Shown here: piece after piece, positions 1 through 7,398 of the stretch
Numbering within the stretch: position 1 is the stretch's first letter
Layout: each line of letters starts with the position of its first letter
Source: an uncultured Mycoplasmatota bacterium
GTDB taxonomy: Bacteria > Bacillota_I > Bacilli_A > RF39 > UBA660
Direction of reading: 5' to 3'
Assembly: GCA_900543675.1 (NCBI GenBank)
Contig: UQRY01000031.1
Coordinates: 1-18,054, forward strand
DNA length: 18,054 bases
Translations under genes and position numbers: made by a program
Notes under the pieces: model-generated
What the model was told of the DNA's origin: nothing
Database searches by the model: none
The model's input: only the letters and a program-made list of their open reading frames with translations

Positions 1-1
1 G

Positions 2-124
2 GAGAATAAAGGTTACTTTATCGATGAAGCAGAAAACCCAGGAGGTAACGACTGGGACATGAAAAATTTATTTTTCATTTTGTTCAAAACCACTTGTCAA
101 AAGAAAAAAATAAGTGTAAACTAA
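2..124 (+). CDS. 3' end of an unidentified protein-coding gene (partial)
   Basis: One frame stays open from the left edge to a TAA at 122-124. The first 20 codons (ending in a GGNDWDM stretch) look like real coding sequence in composition. The following codons are rich in Phe, Leu and Lys and overlap the promoter of the next operon. The protein cannot be named from this piece. In Bacillus the genes before hisS are relA and dtd, but this tail does not resemble their usual ends. A short separate ORF starting at ATG 59 behind GGAGGT (41-46) is also possible but the spacing is long. A weak AT-only hairpin (59-78) followed by T's lies inside the frame. Confidence 0.4.
   Translation, partial: ENKGYFIDEAENPGGNDWDMKNLFFILFKTTCQKKKISVN
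94..122 (+). promoter_or_regulatory. Promoter of the hisS-aspS operon
   Basis: A -35 TTGTCA (94-99) and a -10 TAAACT (117-122) are separated by 17 bases. The predicted start, near 129, places transcription just ahead of the T-box leader. The -35 matches the consensus in 5 of 6 positions and the -10 in 4 of 6. Confidence 0.6.
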
Positions 125-128
125 ACAT

Positions 129-319
129 ATATTCTTGAAAAGAGGAGTAGATACTTATCTATGCAAAGAGAAGGTATGGTTGGTGAAAATACCTGATAGA
201 GGCGTAGTCGAAGACACTTTTCATCAAAGAGAAACGGTATCCTCCGTTATCAGGAACAAAGAAAAAAAATAAGGTGGCACCACGTTTTATAAAACGTCCT
301 TTGGGTGGCACCTTTTTCT
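129..319 (+). promoter_or_regulatory. T-box leader, probable aspartate specifier (GAC)
   Basis: This leader controls the hisS-aspS operon by sensing uncharged tRNA. The base of Stem I pairs 144-147 and 150-154 (GGAG, GATAC) with 237-245 (GTATC, CTCC). The distal part has the AGAGA and GGTTGGTG elements typical of T-boxes. On the 3' side of the specifier loop the sequence GAA-GAC-AC occurs, giving GAC (213-215, Asp) as the specifier. The T-box proper is AAGGTGGCACCACG (271-284). It can instead pair with GGTGGCACCTT (near 304-314) to make a terminator hairpin followed by T's. When tRNA-Asp is uncharged, the antiterminator should form and the operon be transcribed. An Asp specifier for this gene pair is known in Bacillus. 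Confidence 0.9.
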
Positions 320-340
320 ATTTCAGAAAGGGTGAAGAAA

Positions 341-1690
341 ATGATTAATAGACAAAAGGGATGTCATGATATCTATGGATTAGAAGCGAAAAAATGGCAA
401 TATGTAATGAACTTGATTGATTCGGTATGTCAAAAATATCACTACGACTATATCAGAACGCCAATCTTTGAAGCAAGTGAATTGTATCACCGAGGAATTG
501 GAGAAGGAACCGATATTGTCACAAAAGAAATGTATGATTTTAAAGACAAAGGAGACAGAAATATCACCTTGCGTCCAGAAGGAACTGCTGGGATAGTGAG
601 AGCGTATCTAGAAAATAAAATGTACGGTGAAGCTACTCAACCAACTAAGTTATATTATACAGGAACAATGTATCGGTATGAGCGTCCACAATCAGGAAGA
701 GATAGAGAACTTACGCAATTTGGTGTCGAGGCAATCGGTTCTAACGATCCTATGTTAGATGCTGAAGTAATTTCTCTTGCGGTGAACATCTATCGTTTAG
801 TTGGATTAAAGGGAATTAAAGTCAACTTAAACACATTAGGAGATAAAGAGTCACGTGGCGCTTATCGTAAGGCTTTAGTGGATTATCTAAAACCACATAT
901 CCATGAATTTTGTGAAGACTGTCAGACTCGATTAGAAAAAAATCCGTTACGAATTTTAGATTGTAAAATCGATCATGATAACGAAATTATGAAAAATGTG
1001 CCTAAAATTACCGATTATTTAAATGAAACTAGTAAGAACCATTACCAAGAAGTAAAGAAATACCTAGATTTATTAGATATCGAATATGTAGAAAATCCAA
1101 GCGTTGTACGAGGCCTAGATTACTACGACCATACAGTATTCGAAATCGAAGCAGATATTGAAGGCTTTGGTAGTCAAAACGTTTTAGGTGGAGGTGGTCG
1201 TTATAATGGGCTCGTCAAGGAACTTGGTGGCGACGAAATTCCTGCCGTTGGGTTTGCGATGGGCTTAGGACGATTGATGTTAGCGATCGAAAAAGAAAAT
1301 ATCGAATTACCAATCGAAGATGGCGTAGACTTATTTGTCATGTATGTATCTGAAACAGAAAAAGAATATGCGACTACCTTAGTACAAGAGCTTAGAATGA
1401 GTGGCTTTAGTGTTGAAACAGATTACATGAGCCGTTCCTTAAAAGCACAATTTAAACAAGCAGATCGCCTAAAGAGTAAGTTCTTAATCATCTTAAATGA
1501 TGAAGATTTGAAAGAAAATAGAATCCAAATCAAAAACAATAAGACAAAAGAAGAAGAAAAAGTAGAATTAGATTATATTTTATATTATCTAGATGAACAA
1601 TTAGCTACTTTTGAAGAAGAGAATAGTGAATGTGACTGTGATTGCGACTGTGATGATTGCGGTCATGAACACTATCATAATGAAAGATAA
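341..1690 (+). CDS. hisS: Histidyl-tRNA synthetase with a Cys/His-rich C-terminal tail
   Basis: Class II aminoacyl-tRNA synthetase charging tRNA-His in the cytoplasm. Visible signatures are RPEGT at residues 78-82, motif 2 (YRYERPQSGRDRE, about 111-123), the histidine-specific RGLDYY at 257-262 and motif 3 (GFAMGLGRLML, about 303-315), followed by an anticodon-binding domain. I start at ATG 341, behind GGGTGAAG; an upstream in-frame GTG at 305 lies inside the T-box terminator and would add a non-conserved extension. The protein is 449 residues, a little longer than usual, because of a tail from about residue 429: five Cys alternating with Asp (431-440) and three His (442-446). Known HisRS proteins do not need such a tail; metal binding is only an inference. 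aspS follows 23 bases downstream in the same operon. Confidence 0.97.
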   Translation: MINRQKGCHDIYGLEAKKWQYVMNLIDSVCQKYHYDYIRTPIFEASELYHRGIGEGTDIVTKEMYDFKDKGDRNITLRPEGTAGIVRAYLENKMYGEATQPTKLYYTGTMYRYERPQSGRDRELTQFGVEAIGSNDPMLDAEVISLAVNIYRLVGLKGIKVNLNTLGDKESRGAYRKALVDYLKPHIHEFCEDCQTRLEKNPLRILDCKIDHDNEIMKNVPKITDYLNETSKNHYQEVKKYLDLLDIEYVENPSVVRGLDYYDHTVFEIEADIEGFGSQNVLGGGGRYNGLVKELGGDEIPAVGFAMGLGRLMLAIEKENIELPIEDGVDLFVMYVSETEKEYATTLVQELRMSGFSVETDYMSRSLKAQFKQADRLKSKFLIILNDEDLKENRIQIKNNKTKEEEKVELDYILYYLDEQLATFEEENSECDCDCDCDDCGHEHYHNER

Positions 1691-1713
1691 GAAGTTTAGA
1701 AAGAAGGAAAACC

Positions 1714-3474
1714 ATGAAGAAGTGCGAAAACACAAATTTTAATATCAACAATGTTGGAGAAGTAGTAGAACTAAAAGGTTGGGTTCAAAAGAAAAGAAAT
1801 CTAGGAGGATTAATATTTATCGACCTTCGTGATCGTAGTGGGATTATTCAATTAGTCATTCGTCCAGAAAGTGATATCTACGAAATGGCTTCTAGTCTAA
1901 AAAGTGAATATGTCATTTGGGCAAAAGGAAAAATCGTTGAACGTGAAAGTAAAAACGAAAAAATCGCAACGGGAGCTATTGAAGTAGAAGTTAGTGAACT
2001 GGAAATTATCAATACCGCCAAAGAAATTCCTTTTGAAATCAGTGATGATACGACAGCTTTAGAAGATACGAGATTAAAATATCGGTATCTAGATTTAAGA
2101 AGACCAAGTCTTCAACACAATTTAATGGTACGAAGCAAAGTAACATTAATTGCCAGAAATTACCTAAGTAAGCTAGGTTTTGTCGAAGTAGAAACACCAA
2201 TTTTATGTAAGTCAACACCAGAAGGAGCTAGAGACTATTTAGTTCCAAGTAGAATTAGTAAAGGACATTTCTATGCTTTACCACAGTCACCACAAATCTA
2301 TAAGCAGTTATTGATGATTGGCGGAATGGAGAAGTATTTTCAAATCGCAAGATGCTTCCGTGATGAGGATTTAAGAGCGGATAGACAACCAGAATTTACC
2401 CAAATCGATATTGAAATGAGTTTTGCTGAAGAAGAAGATATTTGGCAAGTAACGGAAGGACTAATGAGAGAAATCTTCAAGGAAATTAAAGGAGTCGAAT
2501 TAGAAAAGTTCACTCGTCTAACGTACAATGAGTGTATTGACCGGTTCGGAAGTGATAAACCAGATACTAGATTCGAAATGGAATTACAAGATATTACCGA
2601 GATTTTTCGTCATACAGAGTTTCAAATTTTCAAAGATGTTATCGATAAGAAAGGGGTAATTCGCGCAATTGTTGCTAAGAATACAGCTAGTAAGTATTCT
2701 CGTAAAGACATAGATAAATTAACTGAGTTCGTAAAAATTTATCAAGCCAAAGCCCTTGCTTTCTTAAAATATAAGGATCAAGAATGGTCTGGTTCTATCG
2801 CTAAAGTGTTGAGCAACAAAGAAAAAGAACATTTGAAAACTAAATTAGGAATCGAAGAAGAGGATACCATCTTTATCATTGCCGATACTAGAAATATCGC
2901 TAGTACCGCATTAGGTGCACTTCGTTTGAAATTAGGTCATGAACTAGGCTTAGTCGACCATGATAAATATAATTTCTTATGGGTAACGGATTTCCCAATG
3001 TTTGAATATAGTGAAGAAGAGGAAAGATATGTCGCTGCCCACCATCCATTTACTTCACCAAACAAAGAAGATATCGATAAGCTTTTGACGGATAAAGAAA
3101 ACTGTTATTCTAGGGCGTATGACTTAGTATTGAATGGTTATGAATTATTAAGTGGTTCAGTCCGTATTCACGAAGAAGAACTACAAGAAAAAGTTTTTGA
3201 AGCAATTGGTATGACTCACGAAGAAGCAAAACGTAAATTCGGATTCTTCTTAGATGCCTTCCAATATGGTGCACCCCCTCATTGTGGAGTTGGAATTGGC
3301 CTAGAACGTTTAATTATGATTTTGGTAGACACCGATAATATACGAGATGTTGTTGCCTTTCCTAAAACAGCGAGCGCTACTTGCCTGATGAGTGAAGCAC
3401 CAAATCAAGTAGACAAAAAGCAATTAGATGAACTAGGCATCGAAGTGAAAAAAAGTGTAAAAGAGGGCCTATAA
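1714..3474 (+). CDS. aspS: Aspartyl-tRNA synthetase, bacterial type
   Basis: Class IIb synthetase charging tRNA-Asp. It has an N-terminal OB-fold anticodon-binding domain (about residues 15-105), then the catalytic core with motif 2 (CFRDEDLRADRQPEFTQID, from Cys214), an inserted GAD domain typical of bacterial AspRS, and motif 3 (GIGLER, ending at Arg532). Its 586 residues match the bacterial family length. ATG 1714 follows an AGAAAGGA SD. It is the second gene of the T-box operon, so it should be induced by lack of charged tRNA-Asp. Its last codons form the left arm of the terminator. Whether it also charges tRNA-Asn cannot be decided from this window. Confidence 0.97.
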   Translation: MKKCENTNFNINNVGEVVELKGWVQKKRNLGGLIFIDLRDRSGIIQLVIRPESDIYEMASSLKSEYVIWAKGKIVERESKNEKIATGAIEVEVSELEIINTAKEIPFEISDDTTALEDTRLKYRYLDLRRPSLQHNLMVRSKVTLIARNYLSKLGFVEVETPILCKSTPEGARDYLVPSRISKGHFYALPQSPQIYKQLLMIGGMEKYFQIARCFRDEDLRADRQPEFTQIDIEMSFAEEEDIWQVTEGLMREIFKEIKGVELEKFTRLTYNECIDRFGSDKPDTRFEMELQDITEIFRHTEFQIFKDVIDKKGVIRAIVAKNTASKYSRKDIDKLTEFVKIYQAKALAFLKYKDQEWSGSIAKVLSNKEKEHLKTKLGIEEEDTIFIIADTRNIASTALGALRLKLGHELGLVDHDKYNFLWVTDFPMFEYSEEEERYVAAHHPFTSPNKEDIDKLLTDKENCYSRAYDLVLNGYELLSGSVRIHEEELQEKVFEAIGMTHEEAKRKFGFFLDAFQYGAPPHCGVGIGLERLIMILVDTDNIRDVVAFPKTASATCLMSEAPNQVDKKQLDELGIEVKKSVKEGL

Positions 3475-3495
3475 AAGCGAAATAGGTCTTTTTTT
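3464..3495 (+). terminator. Intrinsic terminator of hisS-aspS
   Basis: GGCCTAT (3466-3472) pairs with ATAGGTC (3482-3488), with one G-T pair and a 9-base loop, followed by seven T's. The left arm lies in the last codons and stop codon of aspS. Confidence 0.85.
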
Positions 3496-3517
3496 GTACA
3501 TTTTTCTTGCGAAAAGT

Positions 3518-3546
3518 TTGCAATTTTAGTCATTTTATGATAATAT
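3518..3546 (+). promoter_or_regulatory. Promoter of the small unknown gene at 3595
   Basis: TTGCAA (3518-3523), a 17-base spacer and TAATAT (3541-3546), with TGA directly before the -10 (extended -10). Confidence 0.65.
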
Positions 3547-3594
3547 TGAGCATACCTTGTACTATTGGGGGCAAGGATTTCAGGGGGATTGGGG

Positions 3595-4023
3595 TTGAAT
3601 AATATGAAACAAACCTATATATTTGAATATTTGGATGAAAATGAATTCCGAAAAAAAGAAAGATCAGTTCGTAAGTATAATATGCTTGCTTATAAGAAGC
3701 TAATGTTTAATTATTATCCAACGATGCGTGATGGCAAATTTTTGGGTAAATTAACAAGTGAAAACAAGAAAGAAAAAACCAAATCTTATGAACTAGAATT
3801 ACCAACCGATGAATTATTTCAAAAGGTTCATGGTGTGATGCGCTTACATTATACCGTTTATGAGAATAAACATGTAATTCTTTTAACTAATATTACACCA
3901 GAAGGAATTTTGGATGAAGGACATCGTGCTGAATTATCTACGTATAAAGGAGTAATGATTTCGAAAAGCAATCCAGAGAAAGATATGTTTAAGGTTAATT
4001 TATTAAATATACTGAACAAGTAA
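3595..4023 (+). CDS. Hypothetical protein, about 142 residues
   Basis: I do not recognise this protein. It is soluble and basic in its first third (KKERSVRKYN), with no signal peptide or membrane segment, and it has mixed strand/helix character. The start is uncertain. TTG 3595 lies 7 bases after AGGGGG (3582-3587), the best SD; ATG 3604 is in frame three codons later and has only GGGG in front. An earlier TTG at 3565 would give a Gly-rich extension that overlaps the SD and is unlikely. The gene has its own promoter after the aspS terminator and no clear terminator of its own; the tRNA promoter begins 26 bases after the stop. Confidence 0.8.
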   Translation: MNNMKQTYIFEYLDENEFRKKERSVRKYNMLAYKKLMFNYYPTMRDGKFLGKLTSENKKEKTKSYELELPTDELFQKVHGVMRLHYTVYENKHVILLTNITPEGILDEGHRAELSTYKGVMISKSNPEKDMFKVNLLNILNK

Positions 4024-4048
4024 AATATAAAAATTAATCAAAAATATC

Positions 4049-4077
4049 TTGCATCTCATTCATGAATATGATATGAT
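4049..4077 (+). promoter_or_regulatory. Promoter of the tRNA-Ile2 / tRNA-Leu unit
   Basis: TTGCAT (4049-4054), a 17-base spacer and TATGAT (4072-4077), with TGA before the -10. The expected start is near 4084, about ten bases before the first tRNA. Confidence 0.75.
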
Positions 4078-4093
4078 TAAGAAGTCATTGATT

Positions 4094-4170
4094 GGACCCT
4101 TAACTCAGTTGGTTAGAGTAGTCGGCTCATAACCGATCGGTCATAGGTTCGAGTCCTATAGGGTCCACCA
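4094..4170 (+). tRNA. tRNA with anticodon CAT, probably tRNA-Ile2
   Basis: A complete 77-base cloverleaf with encoded CCA. The acceptor stem is GGACCCT/AGGGTCC. The D stem is ACTC/GAGT, a compensated variant of the usual GCTC/GAGC. The anticodon loop is CTCATAA and the T arm carries TTCGAGT. The CAT anticodon fits Met or Ile2. The GGACC acceptor and CTCATAA loop resemble Bacillus tRNA-Ile2, whose C34 is changed to lysidine by TilS, more than its elongator tRNA-Met. It is not an initiator. Confidence 0.92.
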
Positions 4171-4178
4171 TACGATAT

Positions 4179-4263
4179 GCGGGTGTGGCGGAATTGGCAG
4201 ACGCACTAGACTTAGGATCTAGCGCCTTACGGCTTGCAGGTTCAACTCCTGTCACCCGCACCA
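4179..4263 (+). tRNA. tRNA-Leu, anticodon TAG
   Basis: An 85-base type II tRNA with a long variable arm and encoded CCA. The acceptor stem is GCGGGTG/CACCCGC, the anticodon loop is CTTAGGA (anticodon TAG, reading CTN codons) and the T loop is TTCAACT. It is only 8 bases downstream of the tRNA-Ile2 and therefore cotranscribed. Confidence 0.95.
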
Positions 4264-4274
4264 TAATTGAATCG

Positions 4275-4297
4275 AAGGACCTTATAGGTCTTTTTTT
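4275..4297 (+). terminator. Terminator of the tRNA unit
   Basis: AAGGACCT pairs with AGGTCTTT across a 3-base loop (TAT), with one G-T pair, followed by more T's. Confidence 0.8.
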
Positions 4298-4300
4298 CGT

Positions 4301-4390
4301 ACCTATGACCGATCTTAGTTGCCTATAAATAAAAGTATCAACTTTAAATCGACAAAATGTGCTCTAACCAACTGTTAAGATAGTCTACCA
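4301..4390 (-). pseudogene. Decayed, inverted tRNA-like copy related to the tRNA-Ile2
   Basis: Two blocks match the tRNA-Ile2 on the opposite strand in the right order. ACCTATGACCGATC (4301-4314) is the exact reverse complement of 4135-4148 (variable loop and 5' T stem). CTCTAACCAACTG (4362-4374) is the exact reverse complement of 4106-4118 (D arm), and TTAAG follows after a 2-base deletion. Between the blocks the copy has about 31 extra bases where the anticodon arm should be. Neither the acceptor stem nor the T stem can close. It is therefore not a working tRNA; a relic of an inverted duplication or of a tRNA-targeting insertion is inferred. Confidence 0.5.
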
Positions 4391-4403
4391 AAAAAAGAAG
4401 TGA

Positions 4404-4702
4404 ATTAAGGAAACAGAATTTCAAAATATAATAGAAAAATTTTTAATCTTGAATCGCCGTGGCTACATTCCTAGTATTAGTCATAACTTGATCAACGCCG
4501 CGGGGCTTACATTAGAAAATTGTTTAGGAAAAAAAGCAGATTAAGCGAAAAAGTAAAGGCCATAATCGTCAATCAGGATCACCGCTATGATGATTTTATT
4601 TCAAAACTACAGACGATAACGGAAAATGAAAAAGACGTTTCTACCAAACAAGATCCTGAAGAGGGACCTATTATAAAAAAGAGAATAAAACCACTATCTT
4701 AA
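4404..4702 (+). pseudogene. Small frameshifted coding remnant (unknown protein)
   Basis: Two overlapping frames look like one broken gene. The first runs from after a TGA (4401) to a TAA at 4542-4544 and encodes RRGYIPSISHN then AAGLTLENCLGKK. The second, in the -1 frame, continues with KKSRLSEKVKAI to a TAA at 4700-4702. The frames join at a run of seven A's (4529-4535), read as GGA AAA AAA. A -1 slip or one indel there gives a continuous product of about 100 residues. No ATG or good SD precedes the first frame, so decay is more likely than recoding. The phrase GLTLENCLGKK faintly recalls the start of MvaI/BcnI-type restriction endonucleases, but this is a weak resemblance. A separate ORF from TTG 4520 is the alternative. 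Confidence 0.45.
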
Positions 4703-4709
4703 TTGGTAA

Positions 4710-4735
4710 GTAACATAGAAATATGTTGCTTTTTT
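4710..4735 (+). terminator. Intrinsic terminator
   Basis: GTAACATA (4710-4717) pairs with TATGTTGC (4722-4729) around a GAAA tetraloop, followed by T's. It ends the remnant gene just upstream, showing that this stretch was once a transcribed unit. Confidence 0.8.
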
Positions 4736-4767
4736 GTTTGGATGAATAATATACTAAAATTGTTTTG

Positions 4768-4795
4768 TTTACCTATTTAAAAAGCGTGATATAAT
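4768..4795 (+). promoter_or_regulatory. Promoter of the 4829-6111 gene pair
   Basis: Perfect TATAAT (4790-4795) with TGA in front (extended -10). The -35 is weak: TTTACC (4768-4773) at 16 bases or TTGTTT (4765-4770) at 19 bases. Confidence 0.6.
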
Positions 4796-4828
4796 AACTA
4801 TTAATCAAAACGGGATAGGTGTTGTAGA

Positions 4829-5299
4829 ATGTATAAATATTTTCGTGAATTAGAAAATCCAAGAGAGTTTAAAACTTATCTAACTAGAGATTCTTTAGAT
4901 AAAAAGCAAGACTTATCGCTATATAATATAAGCTATTCCGATGATCTTTTAAGAGAATTACAAATCTTATTTCCTAGGCTAATGGTTATAGATGAAATGA
5001 TCATGGGTCTTAATGAACGATTATTAGCATATTCTTCAGAAAACGAGCGATTATCCGATGAAATTTGGTTAAGAAATGATGCATTTTTTCACCTTAGAGA
5101 AAATTACTCATCTCCTTCGCACCGCATCTTAAAAGAAGAAATAAAGCTAACTTCTTGGGAACTACAATGTATCTTAATAGAGATAGATGATCTAATTCCT
5201 CTATTATCGGGCTTTTATCCTAAACATAAAGATTTTCTATTAGATACTCAAAAACAAATAAAAACAGTATCCAAAGAAATTGAAAAAAGAGTACCATAA
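4829..5299 (+). CDS. Hypothetical helical protein, 156 residues
   Basis: Not recognised. The sequence is charged and mostly helix-forming, with no signal peptide or membrane segment; the heptad-like stretch from about residue 45 to 75 (LLRELQILFPRL onward) could form a coiled coil. ATG 4829 follows GGATAGGTG at a usable distance. Its stop is only two bases before the next start, so translation of the two genes is probably coupled and their products may act together. It is the first gene of a block of unknown genes directly after the tRNA relic. Confidence 0.8.
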   Translation: MYKYFRELENPREFKTYLTRDSLDKKQDLSLYNISYSDDLLRELQILFPRLMVIDEMIMGLNERLLAYSSENERLSDEIWLRNDAFFHLRENYSSPSHRILKEEIKLTSWELQCILIEIDDLIPLLSGFYPKHKDFLLDTQKQIKTVSKEIEKRVP

Positions 5300-5301
5300 A
5301 A

Positions 5302-6111
5302 ATGCCATTAAAAAGTAATGCTGTTTCCATAGAGTGGCCAGATTCGTGGTATATTACCCCTAATGGATATTTATATAATACTGGATTTGGTCATAAAAAG
5401 GGAAATTTGGTTTATTCATTATATTATACTATATACGAACTTCTAGAAGAAAATAAACTAATTCCTAGTATCAACCATGTTAATCATATTCATCGTATAA
5501 TAGAACGCGGATATATCACAGACAAAGAGTTTCGAAACTATTGTAATTTAATTTATCAATTACCAACCGTTCTTACTCCCGAAGTAGAAATAGACAGGAT
5601 GCGACATAAAAACTTACTAAGACTAAATGAAACCGAATATAAAAAAATAACTTCAGCACCTGATTTTGAATACCCTAATCCAGAAAGAAGTTATCAAAAA
5701 AACTTGATCACTTTAATAACTGGTTTTTTATCCGCAGAAACAGCTTTGTACTCATCATTTAACAGAGTAAATAACTCTCTTTCTAAGCGTGAACTACTTA
5801 CTCAATTGAGAGAACTAAGCCGTAATGATATTCGGGATGTATTAGTAAGATTTTCTGGGTTTCATAAAATTGAATCCATAGTAGATAAAACGATTACTAC
5901 GAGTTCTTTATACGCCATCAGAGACTTTTCAAACTATTTAAATGCGGGATGGAATTTGCACATTATTCCTGGGATTGTTTATGATGAAACGGAAGATAAG
6001 TTATCAGTAGTAGATTTTAATTCCTATTTTATAAGAAAGTACTTAGATCAGGAACTAGCTAACTTTGAAGGAACAGGAAAAATTCTAATTAAAGATAACT
6101 GGGTTAAGTAA
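5302..6111 (+). CDS. Hypothetical protein, 269 residues
   Basis: Not recognised. It is probably soluble: aromatic residues are frequent near the N-terminus (WPDSWYITPNGYLYNTGFG), the middle is helical, and the end is mixed. No signal peptide or membrane span is evident. It starts two bases after the preceding stop and has only a weak SD (AAAAAGAG), so it probably depends on translational coupling. No terminator follows; the next gene has its own promoter 30 to 60 bases on. It shows no phage or transposase features. Confidence 0.8.
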   Translation: MPLKSNAVSIEWPDSWYITPNGYLYNTGFGHKKGNLVYSLYYTIYELLEENKLIPSINHVNHIHRIIERGYITDKEFRNYCNLIYQLPTVLTPEVEIDRMRHKNLLRLNETEYKKITSAPDFEYPNPERSYQKNLITLITGFLSAETALYSSFNRVNNSLSKRELLTQLRELSRNDIRDVLVRFSGFHKIESIVDKTITTSSLYAIRDFSNYLNAGWNLHIIPGIVYDETEDKLSVVDFNSYFIRKYLDQELANFEGTGKILIKDNWVK

Positions 6112-6142
6112 AATAAAATTTTATCTTACTCAAGAATGGTTG

Positions 6143-6151
6143 TGTTATAAT
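6143..6151 (+). promoter_or_regulatory. Extended -10 promoter of the 6172-8246 operon
   Basis: TGTTATAAT, a perfect extended -10, lies 20 bases before the start codon. I see no good -35 at 16-18 bases; TTATCT (6121-6126) is at 19. Confidence 0.55.
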
Positions 6152-6171
6152 GAGGATAAAGGAGGACAATT

Positions 6172-7053
6172 ATGATGATATTTCTAGGAATAATAGGGGA
6201 ATTAGCTACTGTGATAGGAACGTTAGTGATCACTACTAATGCTGGAATTGATGCGGTATTAGAAATACCTAAAAACGGGTATAAAATCGATAAAGATACT
6301 TATGAAAACTGGAGAAAAAAACAAGCAGAAACGAAAAAAGAAATAACAACACTTCAGAAATGGAAATCCCTTTTACTTTTCCTTTTCCCCGGTGTTAATT
6401 TAGTAAATGCCACAATAAAGGGAATACACTTAAAACATTCAATAATGAAAGATCCACAAATTCAAGAGGCTCTTATTCCTATGACACCAGAAGAAAAAGA
6501 GCTCTATTCAAAAATGAAAGGGAGATTCCAGAAAGCAATGTGTGCGACCTTTTCTATAACAAAAGAAAATGAAGAAGAATTCATGGGCTTTGTCGGTAAT
6601 CATCCAATTGTAGTAGATCATGGGTTAATATCAATATATCATGAGAGATTGCTCCCTCTTGCTTATACATTAGACGAAGTAAAAAGACTAAATGAAGCAA
6701 CCACTTATTCTTATCGAATCGGTAAAGTAGATGGAAGAAATGTGGTTATTATTGGAATTCCTAATGCTAATAAGTCAGTCTGCCGTGTGGAATTTAAAAG
6801 AGAAGATAAGGGAACAACGCATACTTACGAGCCGATGAGTGAACAAGAAGCCGAAAACAAAACATTTGTCGTTTACCCGTTTAGCAACGATCACGAAGAA
6901 GAAGTGGAAAAAGTGATTAAAGAAATTAAAGAGGCTCGTACCTGCCAAGCAACAACTGCTAATTTAGAAGCTCTACAACTGCACAATGAAGTTTTAAATG
7001 ACACTCGATCTAAAGAAAGTTGTGGTCCAGTACTGAAGAAAACATTATTTTAA
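6172..7053 (+). CDS. Hypothetical protein with an N-terminal membrane segment, 293 residues
   Basis: Not recognised. Residues 2-22 (MIFLGIIGELATVIGTLVI) are hydrophobic with no cleavage site, and a second hydrophobic stretch at about 64-80 (WKSLLLFLFPGVNLVNA) may touch or cross the membrane. The rest, rich in Lys and Glu, is probably cytoplasmic and may contain a strand-rich domain (about 165-235) followed by helix. An excellent SD (AAGGAGG) lies 6 bases before ATG 6172; ATG 6175 is an alternative. It heads a three-gene operon and is the only member likely to be in the membrane, so it could anchor the other two products. Confidence 0.8.
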   Translation: MMIFLGIIGELATVIGTLVITTNAGIDAVLEIPKNGYKIDKDTYENWRKKQAETKKEITTLQKWKSLLLFLFPGVNLVNATIKGIHLKHSIMKDPQIQEALIPMTPEEKELYSKMKGRFQKAMCATFSITKENEEEFMGFVGNHPIVVDHGLISIYHERLLPLAYTLDEVKRLNEATTYSYRIGKVDGRNVVIIGIPNANKSVCRVEFKREDKGTTHTYEPMSEQEAENKTFVVYPFSNDHEEEVEKVIKEIKEARTCQATTANLEALQLHNEVLNDTRSKESCGPVLKKTLF

Positions 7054-7095
7054 ATCAGAATAACTTGATTTCAATAGATAAAGGAGGAAACAAAA

Positions 7096-7398
7096 ATGAA
7101 TGAGAAAAATAATTTGAGTAATGTAGAAAAAAGTTCGACATTATTAACTAGAATAATAGATGGCAATGAAGTAAATAGAAATCCTCTTCCGGAAATACCA
7201 AATAGCGGGATGAAAGTATATGGGATTGACAATTCGTTTTTCGACACCAAAGAAGAACTAGAAAGATATTGTACTGTGAATGATTTATCTAAAGACCAAA
7301 TGTTCACCTTAGACTACATAAGAGAAGTGGCAGGACGAAAAGATGTCATTAAAAGAACAGATAAAAAAGGAGTATATAATATAAAGGAGTATATATGA
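7096..7398 (+). CDS. Hypothetical small protein, 100 residues
   Basis: Not recognised. It is soluble and charged, with a probably flexible N-terminus (about 1-38) and a more folded second half with a helix near FDTKEELERYC. ATG 7096 has a strong SD (AAAGGAGG). Its TGA overlaps the next ATG in an ATGA junction, so the two products are probably made together. This TGA stop also argues against the Mycoplasma genetic code. Confidence 0.78.
   Translation: MNEKNNLSNVEKSSTLLTRIIDGNEVNRNPLPEIPNSGMKVYGIDNSFFDTKEELERYCTVNDLSKDQMFTLDYIREVAGRKDVIKRTDKKGVYNIKEYI

Noticed and set aside
305..340. Upstream GTG start for hisS
   Set aside because: It lies within the T-box terminator stem, has no SD, and would add 12 residues not found in the family.
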